Shown: positions 25,636 through 33,009 of the stretch, piece after piece
Numbering within the stretch: position 1 is the first letter of the stretch
Layout of the letters: each line of letters opens with the position of its first letter
NCBI GenBank assembly: GCA_004210715.1
Contig: SEDB01000052.1
Span: 1 to 35,793 of the forward strand
From: Pedobacter sp.
Lineage (GTDB): Bacteria; Bacteroidota; Bacteroidia; Sphingobacteriales; Sphingobacteriaceae
Length of the DNA: 35,793 bases
Direction: 5' to 3'
Position numbers and translations under genes: made by a program
The notes under the pieces: generated by a model
What the model was told of the DNA's origin: nothing
The model's database searches: none
The model's input: only the letters and a program-made list of their open reading frames with translations

Positions 25636-25723
25636 AGTACCAATTTAGGTAAATATAAAGATTTAAAATATCGTGTGTTTTAGGCGAAAAGCAAAAATAC
25701 ACGAGTTGAATTAGCGAACGCTT

Positions 25724-25752
25724 TAAGATTCCCACCTGCGTGGGAATGACGG
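25724..25752. repeat. Hairpin repeat TTCCCACCTGCGTGGGAA
   Basis: AAGATTCCCACCTGCGTGGG followed by AATGACGG contains the inverted pair TTCCCAC / GTGGGAA. Similar hairpins are dispersed in many bacterial genomes. Confidence 0.55.
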
Positions 25753-25811
25753 ACTGGCAAAGTCGATTGGTAAAATATCATATATGAGAATCATATAGAA
25801 ACACCAACTAT

Positions 25812-25845
25812 GAACGGTCGTCATCCTTAGCTTGACTGGGGATCT
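25812..25845. repeat. GAACGGTCGTCAT border repeat
   Basis: GAACGGTCGTCATCCTTAGC then TTGACTGGGGATC; third intact copy of the GAACGGTCGTCAT word. With the hairpin at 25724 and the terminator at 25910, it explains the gap between the cyclo-ligase and EF-P genes. Confidence 0.5.
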
Positions 25846-25909
25846 TAAAGCAAAAGAAAAACATCCATTCAAAATATTTCACTCCTTTCTTCGATATCTT
25901 TATAAAAAC

Positions 25910-25940
25910 AAAAAAGCCCTTGAAAACAAATCCAAGGGCC
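25910..25940 (-). terminator. Rho-independent terminator of efp
   Basis: On the reverse strand GCCCTTG pairs with CAAGGGC around a 10-nt loop and runs into TTTTTTG. It lies 20 bp after the efp stop. Confidence 0.85.
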
Positions 25941-25959
25941 TTTCTATTAATTTTACAAT

Positions 25960-26520
25960 CTATTTCACACGCTCTACGTATTCTCCTGTACGTGTATCCA
26001 CTTTAATTTTATCGCCTTGGTTTACAAACATAGGTACTTTAACCTCAACACCATTTTCAAGTGTTGCCGCTTTCAATGCATTAGTAGAGGTATCGCCTTT
26101 AACAGCCGGCTCCGAATAGGTAATTTCAAACTCAGCAAAGTTTGGTAGCTGTCCCATAATTGCTTCATCGCTTTCCATAGAAACGATAACGCTCATGCCT
26201 TCTTTTAAAAATTTGATAGCAGATCCAAATAGTGTTTTTTCAACATTATATTGTTCGTAAGTGTTGTTGTCCATTACCACTAAGTAATCGCCATCTTCAT
26301 AAAGATATTGATAATCACTTGTTTCCACACGGCAAATTTCAACAGCTTCGTCCGTACCCATACGAGCCTCAACAATTCTGCCCGATTTAATGTTACGGAA
26401 TTTGCCAGTGTAAAATGCGCCGCCTTTGCCTGGTGTACGGTGGTTCCACTCGTCAACAGTAACCAGTTCGCCATTTAGGCGAAGGATGTTACCGTTTTTA
26501 ATTTCTGATGCTTTTGCCAT
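25960..26520 (-). CDS. efp: Elongation factor P
   Basis: 186 aa, the normal three-domain length. It relieves ribosomes stalled at polyproline stretches. The tip loop of domain I reads HRTPGKGGAFYTGK, with the modifiable lysine at position 32. Domains II and III end with VKVPMFVNQGDKIKVDTRTG and EYVERVK, the conserved EF-P C terminus. It lies directly downstream of a paralogue (26543-27043) in tandem. Its own -7 box (TACCTTTG, 26574-26567) lies at the 3' end of that paralogue. Confidence 0.95.
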   Translation of the reverse strand: MAKASEIKNGNILRLNGELVTVDEWNHRTPGKGGAFYTGKFRNIKSGRIVEARMGTDEAVEICRVETSDYQYLYEDGDYLVVMDNNTYEQYNVEKTLFGSAIKFLKEGMSVIVSMESDEAIMGQLPNFAEFEITYSEPAVKGDTSTNALKAATLENGVEVKVPMFVNQGDKIKVDTRTGEYVERVK

Positions 26521-26542
26521 ATGATATGATCCTATTTGGATT

Positions 26543-27043
26543 TTATATTTCGGTTTTTTGTGACGGCAAAGGTAAAATTATTTTAGTTGCATATTTTTGC
26601 GCACTGGTAGAGGTATCGCCTTTAACAGCAGGCTCTGTGTAGGTAATTTCAAGCTCTACGCTGTTTGGCAATTGCGCAACAATTGGTTCATCGCTCTCGA
26701 AGGCGATGGTTACATTCATGCCTTCTTTAAGAAATTTAATTGAGCTGCCGAAAAGCAATTTTGGGATATTGTATTGTTCGAAGGTGTTATTGTCCATTAC
26801 CACCAAATAATCGCCATCCTCGTATAAATATTGATAATTATTGGTTTCGACGCGGCAAATGGTCACTTCTTCATCGGTACGGAAGCGATATTCAACAATT
26901 TTTCCGGTTTTAACGTTCCGCATACGGGCTTGATAAAACGCCCTTAAATTACCAGGTGTACGATGAATATATTCTTCTACGCTTACCAACTCTCCGTTAA
27001 AACGAAGTACATTTCCGCTTTTTACTTCTGATGCTTTTGCCAT
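26543..27043 (-). CDS. EF-P paralogue with altered tip loop; 3' end lost
   Basis: 166 aa in the open frame. The first about 147 residues match EF-P closely, including VKGDTSTSAQKYAT, but then the frame reads KIILPLPSQKTEI, which is not protein-like: these codons translate the promoter region of efp. The last about 40 residues of domain III (ENGVEVKVPMF...EYVERVK in efp) are missing, so a block around 26583-26587 appears lost. The tip loop is HRTPGNLRAFYQ: the lysine of EF-P (Lys32 in efp) is Asn, and Arg34 appears two places on. This change is upstream of the break and looks genuine. It is probably a divergent EF-P-like factor; function is unknown. Confidence 0.8.
   Translation of the reverse strand: MAKASEVKSGNVLRFNGELVSVEEYIHRTPGNLRAFYQARMRNVKTGKIVEYRFRTDEEVTICRVETNNYQYLYEDGDYLVVMDNNTFEQYNIPKLLFGSSIKFLKEGMNVTIAFESDEPIVAQLPNSVELEITYTEPAVKGDTSTSAQKYATKIILPLPSQKTEI
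26567..26574 (-). promoter_or_regulatory. -7 box of efp, upstream element apparently lost
   Basis: TACCTTTG on the reverse strand, 46 nt before the efp start. No TTG or TTTG element is found at 18-21 nt upstream, where the suspected junction in the paralogue lies. Confidence 0.5.
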
Positions 27044-27081
27044 TTTAATAATGAAATCTTGTTTTGCTAATTTTTGAATAT

Positions 27082-27089
27082 CAAAGTTA
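27082..27089 (-). promoter_or_regulatory. Candidate -7 box of the EF-P paralogue
   Basis: TAACTTTG on the reverse strand, 38 nt before the ATG at 27043. The nearest TTTG upstream is 25 nt away, longer than usual. Confidence 0.4.
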
Positions 27090-27172
27090 AAAAAATGAAT
27101 TTTGATTTGGAAAGCAAAACCCGCATTAATCGGTTATAGCAGTCCCGCTTTTACTTCAATCTTTTTTGTAAA

Positions 27173-27209
27173 ATAAACCTCGTAGGTTTTTAAAGCCTAC
27201 GAGGTTTAT
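27173..27209. repeat. Perfect 14-bp hairpin (AAACCTCGTAGG family)
   Basis: ATAAACCTCGTAGG and CCTACGAGGTTTAT are exact reverse complements around a 9-nt loop. Hairpins of this wording are recurrent between Bacteroidota genes. Both flanks have A/T runs, so bidirectional termination is possible. Confidence 0.65.
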
Positions 27210-27324
27210 CAAAAAAGTATTTCCGTGGCAATCGGGTTTAAGTCACTTAAGCCTCTGCAATAAACCAAAGCCTGCTCCCGTAAAGTGTGCTAAACAAAAA
27301 CATCGAATTTGCATTTATTGCTTT

Positions 27325-27338
27325 TTGGCTTTAGCCAA
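27325..27338. repeat. Short palindrome TTGGCTTTAGCCAA
   Basis: A second copy of the palindrome at 9604-9617, with the two central bases changed. Confidence 0.4.
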
Positions 27339-27365
27339 CTGAGGAAAAACCACCGTATAAAAGAA

Positions 27366-27559
27366 ATGCCTTTGGGAACCACTCCAAAGGCATAATCAAC
27401 CTAAACCTCAAACTAAACTATGAAAAAATTTTTCGCTTTTACAGCTGTATATTTTGTTTCCGTTAAACGGAGAATATTAATGTTTTTCCAGAAGAGATAA
27501 ATTAAATATTGTTTCTCTTTTTGGTGGTGCAAAGGTAAGAACTATTTTTCAGTTACAAA
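27366..27559 (-). ncRNA. Candidate small RNA (promoter to terminator, no gene)
   Basis: On the reverse strand, TTTG (27559-27556), 18 nt, and TACCTTTG (27537-27530) form a promoter. About 140 nt later a 10-bp hairpin, ATGCCTTTGG / CCAAAGGCAT with an 8-nt loop, is followed by TTTCTTTTAT, a weak terminator. No ORF on this strand fills the interval. On the other strand an ATG at 27420 opens 26 codons (MKKFFAFTAVYFVSVKRR...) after AACCTCAAACTAAACT, resembling an orphan signal-peptide start. Either a roughly 150-nt RNA or the remnant of a forward gene is possible. Confidence 0.35.
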
Positions 27560-27638
27560 ATATTTTTATAAAAATATTTTTATAATACAAAAGTATGACA
27601 AATTAAGCAATTGAAAAGCGCTAATGAGGTTGATTAAT

Positions 27639-28253
27639 TTATTTAAAATCAGCTATTTGAATCATTTCTTTGCAGAAATCATATTCCTGGATTTGGTTAG
27701 AACCAATTACAGTTAATCTATCTTTAGTAAATTTTTCGATGAGTTCCTTGTACCAATTAATTCCCTGAACGTCTAAATTACTGGTGGGTTCATCTAAAAA
27801 TAATATTGGTGAGTCAGAACAGCATGCCAAAGCAAGTTTGGTTCTTTGTTTCATTCCCGATGAAAAGTACTTGATTTCCTTGTTTGCCGATTTTTCCAAA
27901 CCCAATATAGAAACTAATGAATTTGCATCAACCCCATCGGCAAAGTTTTTGAACTTAAAATGGAAATTAATAATCTCTTTTAAGGTAAATGTTTCTACCA
28001 GTTCCAAATATGGCGCAGCAAGGCTGATGTGTTTATAAATATCTTCAACAGGAATGTCTTGTGTGTCAGAAAAAGAAATTTGCCCTTCCGATGGTGTTAG
28101 GCTACCGGTTAGAACACTCAATAAGGTCGATTTTCCTGAGCCATTTGGTCCTAAAATAGCGTAACTGTTGCCGGAAATGAACTCGGTGCTTAGATTTCTA
28201 AAGATCCATTCCTTGTTAAATCTTCTGCCAATGTTGTTTAAAGCTATCTTCAT
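27639..28253 (-). CDS. ABC transporter ATP-binding protein
   Basis: 204 aa, a single ATPase domain. Walker A is LGPNGSGKST, the signature motif FSSGMKQRTKLALA, and Walker B ILFLDEPTSNLD. Q-loop and H-loop are less typical (SNQIQEYD replaces the usual switch His). No permease gene is adjacent in the window, so the transporter partner must be elsewhere or the protein acts as a soluble ATPase. It is 31 bp from the GNAT gene and co-oriented with the lpx cluster. The substrate is unknown. Confidence 0.9.
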   Translation of the reverse strand: MKIALNNIGRRFNKEWIFRNLSTEFISGNSYAILGPNGSGKSTLLSVLTGSLTPSEGQISFSDTQDIPVEDIYKHISLAAPYLELVETFTLKEIINFHFKFKNFADGVDANSLVSILGLEKSANKEIKYFSSGMKQRTKLALACCSDSPILFLDEPTSNLDVQGINWYKELIEKFTKDRLTVIGSNQIQEYDFCKEMIQIADFK

Positions 28254-28284
28254 TCTTTAAGTGTCGAGAATTTAGTATCATATA

Positions 28285-28749
28285 TTAAGCTCTGCTAAGC
28301 AATTTAGCCATGCAAACACTATTGTCGACACCAATATACTGGCCGTAGTTTGGCGTGATGTGATAACCAACCTTTTGGTATAAGGCAATTGCCTCAGGTT
28401 GCTTTTTGCCGGTTTCCAAAACGCATTTAGTAAAGCTAAGTTCTGCAGCCCATTGCTCTAGTTCCGTTAAAATCTTAACTGCTATGCCTTGCTTTCTATA
28501 ATCGGGATGAACAAACATCCTTTTAATTTCTGCTGCAGTTTCTCTGAATGGTTTTATCGCCCCACAAGCTACAGGGGTTTCATCTTGGTAAGCAACCACA
28601 GCTTCTTTAATTGTATCAACTTTGTTAAACTGATCATAAAAAGCATGTTCGTCTCCATCTCTAATCGCTAAATCCTGATCTAGTAAAACAACCAATTGTC
28701 TAAAATCAGGATGATCTGAATTGGTTCTGATTAGCGTTAAATCACTCAT
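28285..28749 (-). CDS. GNAT family N-acetyltransferase
   Basis: 154 aa. The acetyl-CoA-binding motif A is visible as [20 protein letters not shown] (the R/QxxGxG/A pattern), followed by [22 protein letters not shown], the usual motif B region. The substrate is not identifiable. Its start overlaps the current lpxA stop (ATGA), but that overlap is probably an effect of lost sequence at the lpxA 3' end, because the last codons of lpxA read as untranslated upstream DNA. Confidence 0.88.
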   Translation of the reverse strand: MSDLTLIRTNSDHPDFRQLVVLLDQDLAIRDGDEHAFYDQFNKVDTIKEAVVAYQDETPVACGAIKPFRETAAEIKRMFVHPDYRKQGIAVKILTELEQWAAELSFTKCVLETGKKQPEAIALYQKVGYHITPNYGQYIGVDNSVCMAKLLSRA

Positions 28750-29348
28750 AAATATATTGCTTTAAGCTTTAGCTTTTCTGCTTTAGGCTTAACTAGTGGC
28801 TCACGTGCAGCTTTAACGTATGGTGGTACATCTTTACGAACCAATGATCCACCGGTTACAAAAGCGTAAGAACCAACTTTTACAAATTGGTGAATAGCGA
28901 CTAAACCAGCTAAAACCACATTGTTACCAATGGTAATGTGGCCAGCCAAGGTAGTGCTGTTTGAGAAAATGCAATTATTACCTACTTCACAATCGTGAGC
29001 AATGTGTGAGTAAGCCTGGATTAGGCAGTTGCTGCCAATTGTTGTTTTCCATTTATCTTTAGTGCCACGATTAATGGTTACACACTCACGAATGGTAGTA
29101 TTGTCGCCAATTTCAGCCGTGGTAACTTCGCCTGCAAATTTTAAATCCTGTGGTTCGCCGGAAATTACTGCTCCAGGAAAAATGCGGCAGTTTTTACCAA
29201 TACGTGCACCATCCATAATGGTTACGTTCGATCCAATCCAGGTTCCCTCGCCAATTACAACATCTTTATGTATTACTACAAAAGGTTCAATCACTACGTT
29301 TTCGGCAATTTTTGCCTGTGGGTGTATGTATGCTAAAGGTTGTATCAT
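28746..29348 (-). CDS. lpxA: UDP-N-acetylglucosamine O-acyltransferase, C-terminal domain lost
   Basis: 200 aa in the open frame; LpxA is normally about 260 aa. The left-handed beta-helix is intact: hexapeptide repeats from residue 3 to about 180, with the catalytic histidine region [12 protein letters not shown] (His118) and ECVTINRGT. After [16 protein letters not shown] the frame changes character to [15 protein letters not shown], which is not the conserved helical C terminus (normally YAGINSVGLRRRGF...). That C-terminal helical bundle, about 65-70 residues, is needed for trimer stability and acyl transfer. A loss near 28790 is inferred. LpxA catalyses the first step of lipid A synthesis and is usually essential. 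It follows lpxC-fabZ by TAATG coupling. Confidence 0.85.
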   Translation of the reverse strand: MIQPLAYIHPQAKIAENVVIEPFVVIHKDVVIGEGTWIGSNVTIMDGARIGKNCRIFPGAVISGEPQDLKFAGEVTTAEIGDNTTIRECVTINRGTKDKWKTTIGSNCLIQAYSHIAHDCEVGNNCIFSNSTTLAGHITIGNNVVLAGLVAIHQFVKVGSYAFVTGGSLVRKDVPPYVKAAREPLVKPKAEKLKLKAIYL

Positions 29349-29482
29349 TATTGGGCAGGTTCTGGTTGTTTAACTTTTGAAATTTGAGCCATCATTTCGG
29401 CTTCGACAACGATTTTATCGCCAACCATACCTACACCTTTCATTTGAGCAATACCTCTTCTGATGGGTTCTAGTAAGTCGCA
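29348..29482 (-). pseudogene. fabZ: FabZ domain remnant of lpxC-fabZ, out of frame
   Basis: On the reverse strand, beginning at TGC (29482) in a frame different from lpxC, the sequence reads CDLLEPIRRGIAQMKGVGMV, then [20 protein letters not shown], ending EPAQ and TAA, which overlaps the lpxA ATG by one base. This is the C-terminal part of the FabZ (3-hydroxyacyl-ACP dehydratase) half found fused to LpxC in Bacteroidota. The catalytic GHFPGxPVMPG segment and most of the hot-dog fold are absent. Loss of 3n+1 bases at the junction is required by the frames. Confidence 0.85.
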
Positions 29483-30486
29483 GCACGGTGAGGCAAAATT
29501 TCCATAATTTGAACAACGTCATATAATGGCTTAGCGCTTGGATCGTACACTTTTTGGATTTTTTTATTTTTCTCTTTTTTAATCGCAGCCTTAATTTTTT
29601 TAGCAAAGGCTACATTTGCCGCATGTCCAGGACGAGCAGCCATGATATGGCCTTTTAAGTGCATACCTACCAAGGCCAAATCGCCAATCATATCTAACAA
29701 TTTATGGCGGGCAGGCTCGTTTTGATAGCGTAACTCCATGTTGTTCAAAATTCCCTGAGGAGCTACATCAATATCAGCACGGTTAAATAATTTAGCTAAG
29801 TGACTTAATTCGTCTTTTGTAACCTCTTTATCAACGATAACAATGGCGTTATTTAAATCGCCGCCTTTAATTAAGTTGTGAGAAAGTTGATACTCTAATT
29901 CGTGAAGGAAACAAAAAGTACGGCACGAAGCAATTTCTTTTTTGAACTCTGCAATGGTGTTAATACCTGCATGTTGGCTGCCTAAAACCGGAGAGTTATA
30001 ATCAATCATACAGGTAAAGCGGTAGTCATCTAAAGGCATTGCCACAATTTCTACTTTTCTATCTTCTTCTGTATAAGTGATGTTATGGGGAATGGTAAAG
30101 TATTCGCGATCAGCGTTTTGCTCGATTGCTCCTGCTTCTTCCAATAAATCAATAAATTGAATCGAACTACCATCCATAATTGGCGTTTCCGGACCATCAA
30201 GTTTTATTAAAACATTATCTAAGTCCATGCCAATTAACGATGCCATTACATGTTCAACAGTACTTACGCTTGCACCATTTTGTGTAATGGTAGTTCCACG
30301 AGAAGTATCAGTCACATTATCTGCATCCGCATCAACAATAGGCTGTCCTTCTAAATCAATACGCTGAAATTTGAAGCCATGATTTTCAGGCGCAGGGCAA
30401 AATGTAAGGGTAACATTAGCACCGGTGTGTAAACCCACTCCCGAGGCTGATATTTCTTTTTTAATCGTCTTTTGTCTAACGTTCAT
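29470..30486 (-). CDS. lpxC: UDP-3-O-acyl-N-acetylglucosamine deacetylase (LpxC half of LpxC-FabZ)
   Basis: 338 aa as written. Residues 1-310 are a complete LpxC: TVEHVMASL (zinc His), ARHKLLDMIGDLAL (second zinc His and Asp) and RPGHAANVAFAKKI. The linker KKEKNKKIQKVYDPSAKPLY leads into the FabZ start VVQIMEILPHR, after which the frame stops early (AATY, TAG at 29470-29472). In relatives a fused FabZ domain of about 145 residues follows. LpxC catalyses the committed step of lipid A synthesis in the cytoplasm; its catalytic part appears intact here. It overlaps lpxD by 11 bp. Confidence 0.92.
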   Translation of the reverse strand: MNVRQKTIKKEISASGVGLHTGANVTLTFCPAPENHGFKFQRIDLEGQPIVDADADNVTDTSRGTTITQNGASVSTVEHVMASLIGMDLDNVLIKLDGPETPIMDGSSIQFIDLLEEAGAIEQNADREYFTIPHNITYTEEDRKVEIVAMPLDDYRFTCMIDYNSPVLGSQHAGINTIAEFKKEIASCRTFCFLHELEYQLSHNLIKGGDLNNAIVIVDKEVTKDELSHLAKLFNRADIDVAPQGILNNMELRYQNEPARHKLLDMIGDLALVGMHLKGHIMAARPGHAANVAFAKKIKAAIKKEKNKKIQKVYDPSAKPLYDVVQIMEILPHRAATY

Positions 30487-31552
30487 TGTGTATTGTGTTC
30501 TTTTCCAATTCGGCGGTTAACCTTTTCAGTTCTTCTTCTAGAGTGTTTATTCTTTTTTCAACTTCTGGTAAATGCTTAAAAATTACCGAGGCCCGCATCC
30601 AGTTGCGCAAAGGTTGTGCTGGGCTGCCATGCCATTGTTTATTTTCTTCAGTAATGTTAAAGTTTATGCCAGCCTGAGCGCCAATTTGAGTGCCTTTAGC
30701 TAAAGTTAAATGACCTGCAATACCAACTTGCCCACCAACAACGCTGTTCGGGCCAATTTTTGTACTGCCAGAAATACCCGATTGAGCAGCTAAAACAGTG
30801 TTTTCGCCAATCTCAACATTATGTGCAATTTGAATCAAATTATCAATTTTTGCGCCTTTTTTCACAATTGTAGATCCCATCGTTGCACGATCTACAGTGG
30901 TATTGGCGCCAATTTCTACATCATCTTCAATGATTACATTTCCAATTTGAGGGATTTTGTTGTATGTACCATCTTTTTGCGGGGCAAAACCGAAACCATC
31001 ACTTCCAATTACCGTATTTGAATGGATGATTACTCTATCTCCGATGACCGAATTGTGATAGATTTTTACGCCTGGAAAAAATGTACTGTGCTCACCAATC
31101 TTAGCGTTAGCACCTACAAATGTTTGTGCATTTAGTTTACAACCATCGCCAATAACTACGTTTTCAGCAACGTAGGCAAAGGCATCAATGAAAACATTTT
31201 TACCAATTTTAGCGCTTGGATGTACAAAAGCAAGTTTATCTATTCCCGATTGAGCAGCCTGAGCATTTACAGCTTCGTTGTATTTATCCAACAGAATAGT
31301 AAAAGAACTATAGGGGTTATCAACACGGATTAATGTGCTGGTGTAAGGTTGTGTTGGTGCGAAATCTTTTGAAACGATAACAACCGAAGCCTGAGTACTA
31401 TACAAAAAGTTTTCATACTTAGGATTTGAAAGAAAAGACAATGAGCCTTCTTTACCATCTTCTATTTTAGAAAGTTCGGTTACGGCTACATCAGGGTTAC
31501 CATCAATGGAACCGTTTAAAAACTCGCTTATCTGCTTTGCAGTAAATTGCAT
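30476..31552 (-). CDS. lpxD: UDP-3-O-acylglucosamine N-acyltransferase
   Basis: 358 aa, full length. An N-terminal uridine-binding domain (residues 1-100, FLSNPKYENFLYST) is followed by a left-handed beta-helix of hexapeptide repeats (about 105-310), with the catalytic His in LIQIAHNVEIGENTVLAAQ and the GSDGFGFAPQKDGTYNKIPQ loop. A C-terminal helix ends the protein. It adds the second acyl chain in lipid A synthesis. It heads the cluster lpxD-lpxC/fabZ-lpxA, overlapping lpxC by 11 bp. Its start is 4 nt past a consensus -7 box, suggesting nearly leaderless translation. Confidence 0.95.
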   Translation of the reverse strand: MQFTAKQISEFLNGSIDGNPDVAVTELSKIEDGKEGSLSFLSNPKYENFLYSTQASVVIVSKDFAPTQPYTSTLIRVDNPYSSFTILLDKYNEAVNAQAAQSGIDKLAFVHPSAKIGKNVFIDAFAYVAENVVIGDGCKLNAQTFVGANAKIGEHSTFFPGVKIYHNSVIGDRVIIHSNTVIGSDGFGFAPQKDGTYNKIPQIGNVIIEDDVEIGANTTVDRATMGSTIVKKGAKIDNLIQIAHNVEIGENTVLAAQSGISGSTKIGPNSVVGGQVGIAGHLTLAKGTQIGAQAGINFNITEENKQWHGSPAQPLRNWMRASVIFKHLPEVEKRINTLEEELKRLTAELEKNTIHNER

Positions 31553-31556
31553 CGTA

Positions 31557-31587
31557 CAAAGGTATATGTTAAATTGATATGAACAAA
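31557..31587 (-). promoter_or_regulatory. Promoter of the lpx cluster, nearly leaderless
   Basis: On the reverse strand, TTTG (31587-31584), a 19-nt spacer and TACCTTTG (31564-31557) are an almost exact consensus match. The lpxD ATG follows the -7 box after 4 nt, so transcription would start at or next to the start codon. Confidence 0.75.
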
Positions 31588-31674
31588 AAAACCTGTAAAG
31601 GTTAAACCGTGTATATTTTACACAATAGTAAGACTTAAAACGGCAGTAAAAGTTAAATATTTTGTTAATTAATC

Positions 31675-32898
31675 TTAAATCCCCCTTGGATAACAGAGAA
31701 TGTATTTCTCAACTGTTTTCTGCAGCGATTCCAAATTGGATAAATCTGAAGCTTTTGCAATATCAACAATATCGTTGTTTTTCATCAAAATCTTAATATT
31801 TCCTACACCAGCATTATAGGCCCTGTTTTGTATAGCATCCGTAAACACAAAATATCGGGCTTCTTCTGGCTTTATACCCAGCAAATTTACTGTGGCGTCT
31901 TTTAAAAACGCAACGCGATCCAGGGGTGCCATTTCGTTGCCCATCTCAACCTTGTACAGGTTTCTTGAGGTAAGCATTTTGCAAAGTGTAGCTAATATTT
32001 TATCAGGATGTTTTACCCAAACTTTAACTGCTGCATAAATGTCCTGATCATCCAAATTTGTAAAATGCTCCAGGTTTTCATGATTGGAAAAGAAATTTTC
32101 TTCACTAATATCATTTTCAAAAAAATATTTTAGCGATGGTGCTGCAAACAAATCTTCGCCTGCGGCAGATAATTCCTTTGCTCTTTCCAGCAATTTAACT
32201 AAAATCATCTCGCCAGCAATTACTGTTTTGTGCAAATAAACCTGCCAGTACATTAAACGACGGGCAATCAGGAATTTTTCGATGGAATAAATTCCTTTTT
32301 CTTCGATGACCAAATCATCATCAAAAACGTTAAACATTTTAATAATCCGATCAAAACTGATTACGCCTTCGCTTACGCCAGTAAAAAAGCTATCCCGATT
32401 CAGGTAATCCATTCTATCCAAATCCAGCTGACCAGATATTAATTGATGCAGAAATCTTTTCGGGTAAGTGCCATTGAACACTTCAATTGCATGGGTTAAT
32501 TTCCCGTCGAAATGTTCATTCAAATCATGCATCAGCTTTGCTGAAATATCCTCGTGTTTAATTCCGGTTACCAACGAGTGCTCTAACGCATGAGAAAATG
32601 GGCCGTGGCCAATATCGTGCAGTAAAATAGCCAGTGTGGCAGCTTCTTCCTCTCCATCGGTAATGGTGTGTCCCTTGCTTCGTAAAACTTCAATTGCCAA
32701 ACTCATTAAATGCATGGCGCCTAAAGCATGATGAAATCGGGTATGTAATGCTCCGGGATATACGAGATGTGTCATCCCAAGCTGCTTAATATAGCGTAGA
32801 CGTTGGAAATACGGATGAGAAATTACATCGTAAACCAATTCTGATGGGAGACTAATGAATCCGTAAACCGGATCGTTTATTATTTTCTTTTTATTCAA
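31675..32898 (-). CDS. HD domain phosphohydrolase (YdhJ/dGTPase-like)
   Basis: 407 aa. The HD metal site is plain: TRFHHALGAMHLM (H), ILLHDIGHGPFSHALEHSL (HD) and GQLDLDRMDYLNRDSFFTG (Asp). The N-terminal DPVYGFISLPSELVYDVIS and HPYFQRLRYIKQLG are typical of the widespread HD family related to dGTP triphosphohydrolases; the SAMHD1-like order is kept. It probably hydrolyses a nucleotide, but the substrate is not defined. It is divergent from porX with a 111-bp gap and is upstream of, but separated from, lpxD. Confidence 0.88.
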   Translation of the reverse strand: MNKKKIINDPVYGFISLPSELVYDVISHPYFQRLRYIKQLGMTHLVYPGALHTRFHHALGAMHLMSLAIEVLRSKGHTITDGEEEAATLAILLHDIGHGPFSHALEHSLVTGIKHEDISAKLMHDLNEHFDGKLTHAIEVFNGTYPKRFLHQLISGQLDLDRMDYLNRDSFFTGVSEGVISFDRIIKMFNVFDDDLVIEEKGIYSIEKFLIARRLMYWQVYLHKTVIAGEMILVKLLERAKELSAAGEDLFAAPSLKYFFENDISEENFFSNHENLEHFTNLDDQDIYAAVKVWVKHPDKILATLCKMLTSRNLYKVEMGNEMAPLDRVAFLKDATVNLLGIKPEEARYFVFTDAIQNRAYNAGVGNIKILMKNNDIVDIAKASDLSNLESLQKTVEKYILCYPRGI

Positions 32899-33009
32899 TC
32901 GTTAAAAATAGTTAAATAGATAGATACGGTACAAAAATTGCTATTTTTATTTATAGATTGATTTACCCGCCGAAATAAAAAGGCAATACATACCTATTTT
33001 TACAAAAAC

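Noticed and set aside
27420-27500. 26-codon forward ORF MKKFFAFTAVYF...
   Set aside because: Too short and without a recognisable product; noted only as a possible gene-start remnant.
31675-32898. HD protein as a member of the lpx operon
   Set aside because: lpxD has its own strong promoter at 31557-31587, and a 122-bp gap separates them.
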